Positions 61,773-64,000 of a stretch of 64,000 bases of DNA are shown one piece after another (positions within the stretch are counted from its first letter, which is position 1; each line of letters opens with the position of its first letter). The stretch spans positions 9,754,341 to 9,818,340 of the forward strand of contig NZ_KQ976354.1 of assembly GCF_000346485.2 (NCBI RefSeq), written 5' to 3'. The notes beneath the pieces are model-generated. The model searched no databases. It was not told where the DNA came from and saw only the letters and a list, made by a program, of their open reading frames with translations. Origin of the DNA: Scytonema hofmannii PCC 7110. Lineage in GTDB: Bacteria; Cyanobacteriota; Cyanobacteriia; Cyanobacteriales; Nostocaceae. The translations under genes and the position numbers were made by a program.

Positions 61773-61808
61773 TAAGTAAGTCGGCACAATTGAAGTTAAC
61801 TAGTCAGG
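61773..61808. repeat. dispersed 36-bp repeat, copy 2
   Basis: Matches 2438-2473 at 34 of 36 positions. It is followed at 61840-61900 by a decayed relative of the element at 6441-6571 that ends at the start of the next gene. Confidence 0.6.
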
Positions 61809-61904
61809 AGCGTCATTTGCCATTGATAAAAATTCCAATGGTATAGGGTGGGAAATGCTCACCCTACCTAGATTTCCAAAATAAAATAGGATGGTTATAG
61901 TTAT

Positions 61905-62534
61905 ATGGCTTACAGTGATTTTCGATTAAGTGAAGTTATCCAAACTTTTAAGTTGACAGTTAATGAGGCTTCCGGACTGTTTGCAAATGCGCCAGAAGAA
62001 GAGTGTAGCGATCTACTAGTAACAATTCTCCGCGAAAATGTAGATTTAGCAGTTTCCAATAACACAGAAAAAGCCAGATCTGAGATGATAATTAGTCCGA
62101 TTTTACTGGAAGTCAGACGTAAATTTAATTATGAAATAAGTTTATTTTCTGGTGTTGATTTTACTGTTGATAGTCAAATTGGGCTGAACGGTTTCTGTGA
62201 TTTTATATTGAGCCTGTCTAAAGAACAACTTTTTGTCCGCGCACCTGTAATTACGCTTGTAGAAACTAAGAATGAAAACTTAAAATCAGGTTTGGCACAA
62301 TGTATTGCAGAAATGGTGGCAGCACAATTATTTAATAAGCTACAGGGAAATTCTTTAAAAACAATTTATGGTGTTGTGACTATCGGCACTATTTGGCAGT
62401 TTTTGAAGTTAGAAGACCAAATTATTTCAATAGATTTAAGCGAATATTACATCAAAGATGTCAAGAAGATTTTGGGAATTTTAACAAGTGCAATTAGGCA
62501 AAGTAGCAGCAAATGGAGAACTGGTGACAAATGA
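61905..62534 (+). CDS. PD-(D/E)XK-like protein of unknown role
   Basis: A 209-aa protein. GFCDFILSLS and PVITLVETKNENLKSGLAQCIAEM fit a PD-(D/E)XK nuclease core: Asp, then Glu-x-Lys (ETK), then Gln. Such proteins are common in cyanobacteria with unknown targets. N-terminal half: FRLSEVIQTFKLTVNEASGLF and SEMIISPILLEVRRKFNYEISLFSG. The last residues TGDK are encoded by a TGACAAA repeat. No partner gene; the promoter lies in repeat remnants. Confidence 0.72.
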   Translation: MAYSDFRLSEVIQTFKLTVNEASGLFANAPEEECSDLLVTILRENVDLAVSNNTEKARSEMIISPILLEVRRKFNYEISLFSGVDFTVDSQIGLNGFCDFILSLSKEQLFVRAPVITLVETKNENLKSGLAQCIAEMVAAQLFNKLQGNSLKTIYGVVTIGTIWQFLKLEDQIISIDLSEYYIKDVKKILGILTSAIRQSSSKWRTGDK

Positions 62535-62565
62535 CAAATGACTAGTTACTTGTAGTTGTAACGAC

Positions 62566-64000
62566 TTAATTACACGGCAATAACTTAATTGTCTTATCTC
62601 CACTGCCACTAGCAGCCAAAGTTTTACCATCTGGGCTAAAGGCAACACAATAAACGGCATCTTCATTAACTGTGAAAGTGCGGAGTTCCTGACCTGTATC
62701 CAATTGCCAAAGCTTCACTGTTTTATCTCTACTACCACTTGCCAAAGTTTTGCCATCTGGACTAAAGGTAACGGAACAAACATCATCTGTATGCCCTGTG
62801 AGCGTCTGTAGTTCTTGACCGTTGGGCAATTGCCAAATTCTGATAGTCTTGTCGCTGCTGCCACTTGCAATTTGCTTTCCATTAGGACTGAAAGCAACAG
62901 AATTCATGCCCCCAAAAGAATTAGCATTTCCTTTAAGAGTTAAAAATTTATCCTCAGACAAATACCAAACTTTGATAGTTTTATCATTACCAGCACCTCC
63001 ACTTGCTAAAAGCTTGCCATCAAAGCTAAAAGCAACGCATAGAACTTCATCAGAATGTCCTTGGATCGTATGTATTTCTTTATAAGTATCTGTAGACCAA
63101 AGTTTAATAGTTCTATCTTTAGAGCCACTAGCTATAGTTTTTCCATCTGGGCTAAAAGCAACAGTAGAAACTTTGTCTTTATGCCCAGTAAAAGTAAAAA
63201 GTTCTTCTCCTGTGACAACATTCCACAACTTAACAGTTTTATCATCGCTTCCACTCACTAAAATCTTGCCATCTGGACTAAATGCAACTGCATTAACTCG
63301 AGAAGGTTCTTCTCTCCCTTGAAGAGTACGGGCTTCCTTTTTAGCGAGATCCCAAATTTTTATAGTTTTGTCATGACTTCCACTTGCTAAGACTTGTCCA
63401 TTAGAACTAAAAACAACAGACATAACTCTATCTGAATGCCCCTGAAGGACGCTTTGAAAGAGTATTTCCTGCATAATTGTAGATGCAGTGACCAATGGTG
63501 CAGATGCTATTGTTTGCTGATTAATCTGTGGATTCAAGGGTTGCTTTAGGGGAACTGGTGAGAGTTGAGTGTTTTGTGGCTTTGTTGATATTGGGGCGAG
63601 TAATTTGACTTTTGCTTGAGGTGATTGAGTCTCAAAATTTTTGGATTGTCCGCTTTCTGTCTCATTTTGAAACTGAGGTTTTGTCTTTGTGACTATCCAG
63701 GTTAACGCTTGTACTTCCGTTTGGAGTTGAGCTAAAGCATTTAAACATTCTTCTATCTGCTTTTGAGTGCTCTTGCTGAGTTGTTGTGTAAAAGCATCAA
63801 GTTGAGAGAAGCGCTCTTCCCAAGGCTGCAAACCTTGCATCTGTTGTTGGGTGCTTTGATTGAGGTGCTGTGTAAAAACATCAAGTTGAGCTAAACCTTG
63901 AGTGACGGGTTCAAGCTGTTTTTGAGTGTTCGCACTCAGTTGTTGTATTGAGGTTTCGATTTGAATGAGACGTTGCTCCCAACGCCGCAGTTCTTGAAGT
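62566..64000 (-). CDS. WD40-repeat protein, 5-prime end beyond the window
   Basis: The frame stays open to the window edge without a stop, so the Met at 63840 is internal. The visible part begins with helical repeats of about 35 residues (LQPWEERFSQLDAFTQQLSKSTQKQI; an earlier one reads WEQRLIQIETSIQQLS), then a low-complexity Pro/Gln linker, then seven WD40 repeats with GHxxxV...FSPDGK...SGSxDKTIKIW. The last blade ends IKLLPCN, lacking the usual Trp. It could be a larger scaffold or the tail of a kinase-type protein. Confidence 0.85.
   Translation of the reverse strand, partial: LQELRRWEQRLIQIETSIQQLSANTQKQLEPVTQGLAQLDVFTQHLNQSTQQQMQGLQPWEERFSQLDAFTQQLSKSTQKQIEECLNALAQLQTEVQALTWIVTKTKPQFQNETESGQSKNFETQSPQAKVKLLAPISTKPQNTQLSPVPLKQPLNPQINQQTIASAPLVTASTIMQEILFQSVLQGHSDRVMSVVFSSNGQVLASGSHDKTIKIWDLAKKEARTLQGREEPSRVNAVAFSPDGKILVSGSDDKTVKLWNVVTGEELFTFTGHKDKVSTVAFSPDGKTIASGSKDRTIKLWSTDTYKEIHTIQGHSDEVLCVAFSFDGKLLASGGAGNDKTIKVWYLSEDKFLTLKGNANSFGGMNSVAFSPNGKQIASGSSDKTIRIWQLPNGQELQTLTGHTDDVCSVTFSPDGKTLASGSRDKTVKLWQLDTGQELRTFTVNEDAVYCVAFSPDGKTLAASGSGDKTIKLLPCN

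Noticed and set aside
1-64000. tRNA or rRNA genes
   Set aside because: I looked in the gene-free gaps for T-loop-type GTTCGAATC/GTTCAAATC with a cloverleaf and found none.

Overview
The window is a piece of a filamentous, probably heterocyst-forming cyanobacterial chromosome (Nostocales-type). The evidence is the gene set: cyanophycin synthetase and cyanophycinase, a cyanobacterial DpsA, a CbiG-CobJ fusion, LarB, DUF1816/DUF760/DUF1825 proteins, pentapeptide-repeat and WD40 proteins, a zinc-ribbon Ser/Thr kinase and many Uma2 genes. HIP1 palindromes (GCGATCGC) are frequent, and heptamer/octamer tandem repeats (STRRs) fill many intergenic gaps. The exact genus cannot be read from the sequence. 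No rRNA, tRNA or CRISPR array was found.

Layout. 0-9 kb: stress/envelope proteins (BON lipoprotein, low-temperature-induced-type protein), three pentapeptide genes with a missed 48-aa secreted ORF between two of them, a TenA-like protein, DUF760 and a group 2 sigma factor. 9-25 kb: carB, dpsA, a ferredoxin-like protein, Uma2, a WD40 kinase, NADAR, TPR, phosphoribosyltransferase, UDG, an AT-rich three-gene island (21.4-23.2 kb), then pyrF. 25-40 kb: tyrS, a class A PBP, DUF1825, J-domain/TPR, TM2, helix-hairpin-helix, lepB, a candidate sRNA, a haem-sensor membrane protein, a Uma2 cluster with one pseudogene, tatA, and the cphB-cphA pair. 40-45 kb: trmD and ispF, then a duplicated and partly recombined two-gene cassette (PD-(D/E)XK-like plus PIN-like) with pseudogene fragments. 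45-51 kb: three tandem paralogous oligopeptide-type binding lipoproteins. 51-64 kb: larB, small conserved proteins, argH, Nudix, alpha/beta hydrolase, a ribbon-helix-helix/coiled-coil pair, cobJ, Uma2, metallophosphoesterase, and a WD40 gene cut by the window edge.

Most genes are monocistronic or in pairs. Supported pairs are pyrF with a secreted protein (ATGA overlap), the ribbon-helix-helix gene with the coiled-coil gene (ATGA overlap), cphB-cphA (cyanophycin breakdown and synthesis), TM2 with the HhH gene, and each PD-(D/E)XK-like/PIN-like pair.

The strongest unusual signal is repeat-driven remodelling. Several MITE-like families with terminal inverted repeats are dispersed in the gaps. 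STRRs have entered reading frames (carB, cobJ, a ferredoxin-like gene) and supply the C-terminal residues and stop codons of several genes. The best candidates for undescribed systems are the duplicated PIN-like cassette, the AT-rich three-gene island, and the candidate sRNA that presents an anti-Shine-Dalgarno loop.
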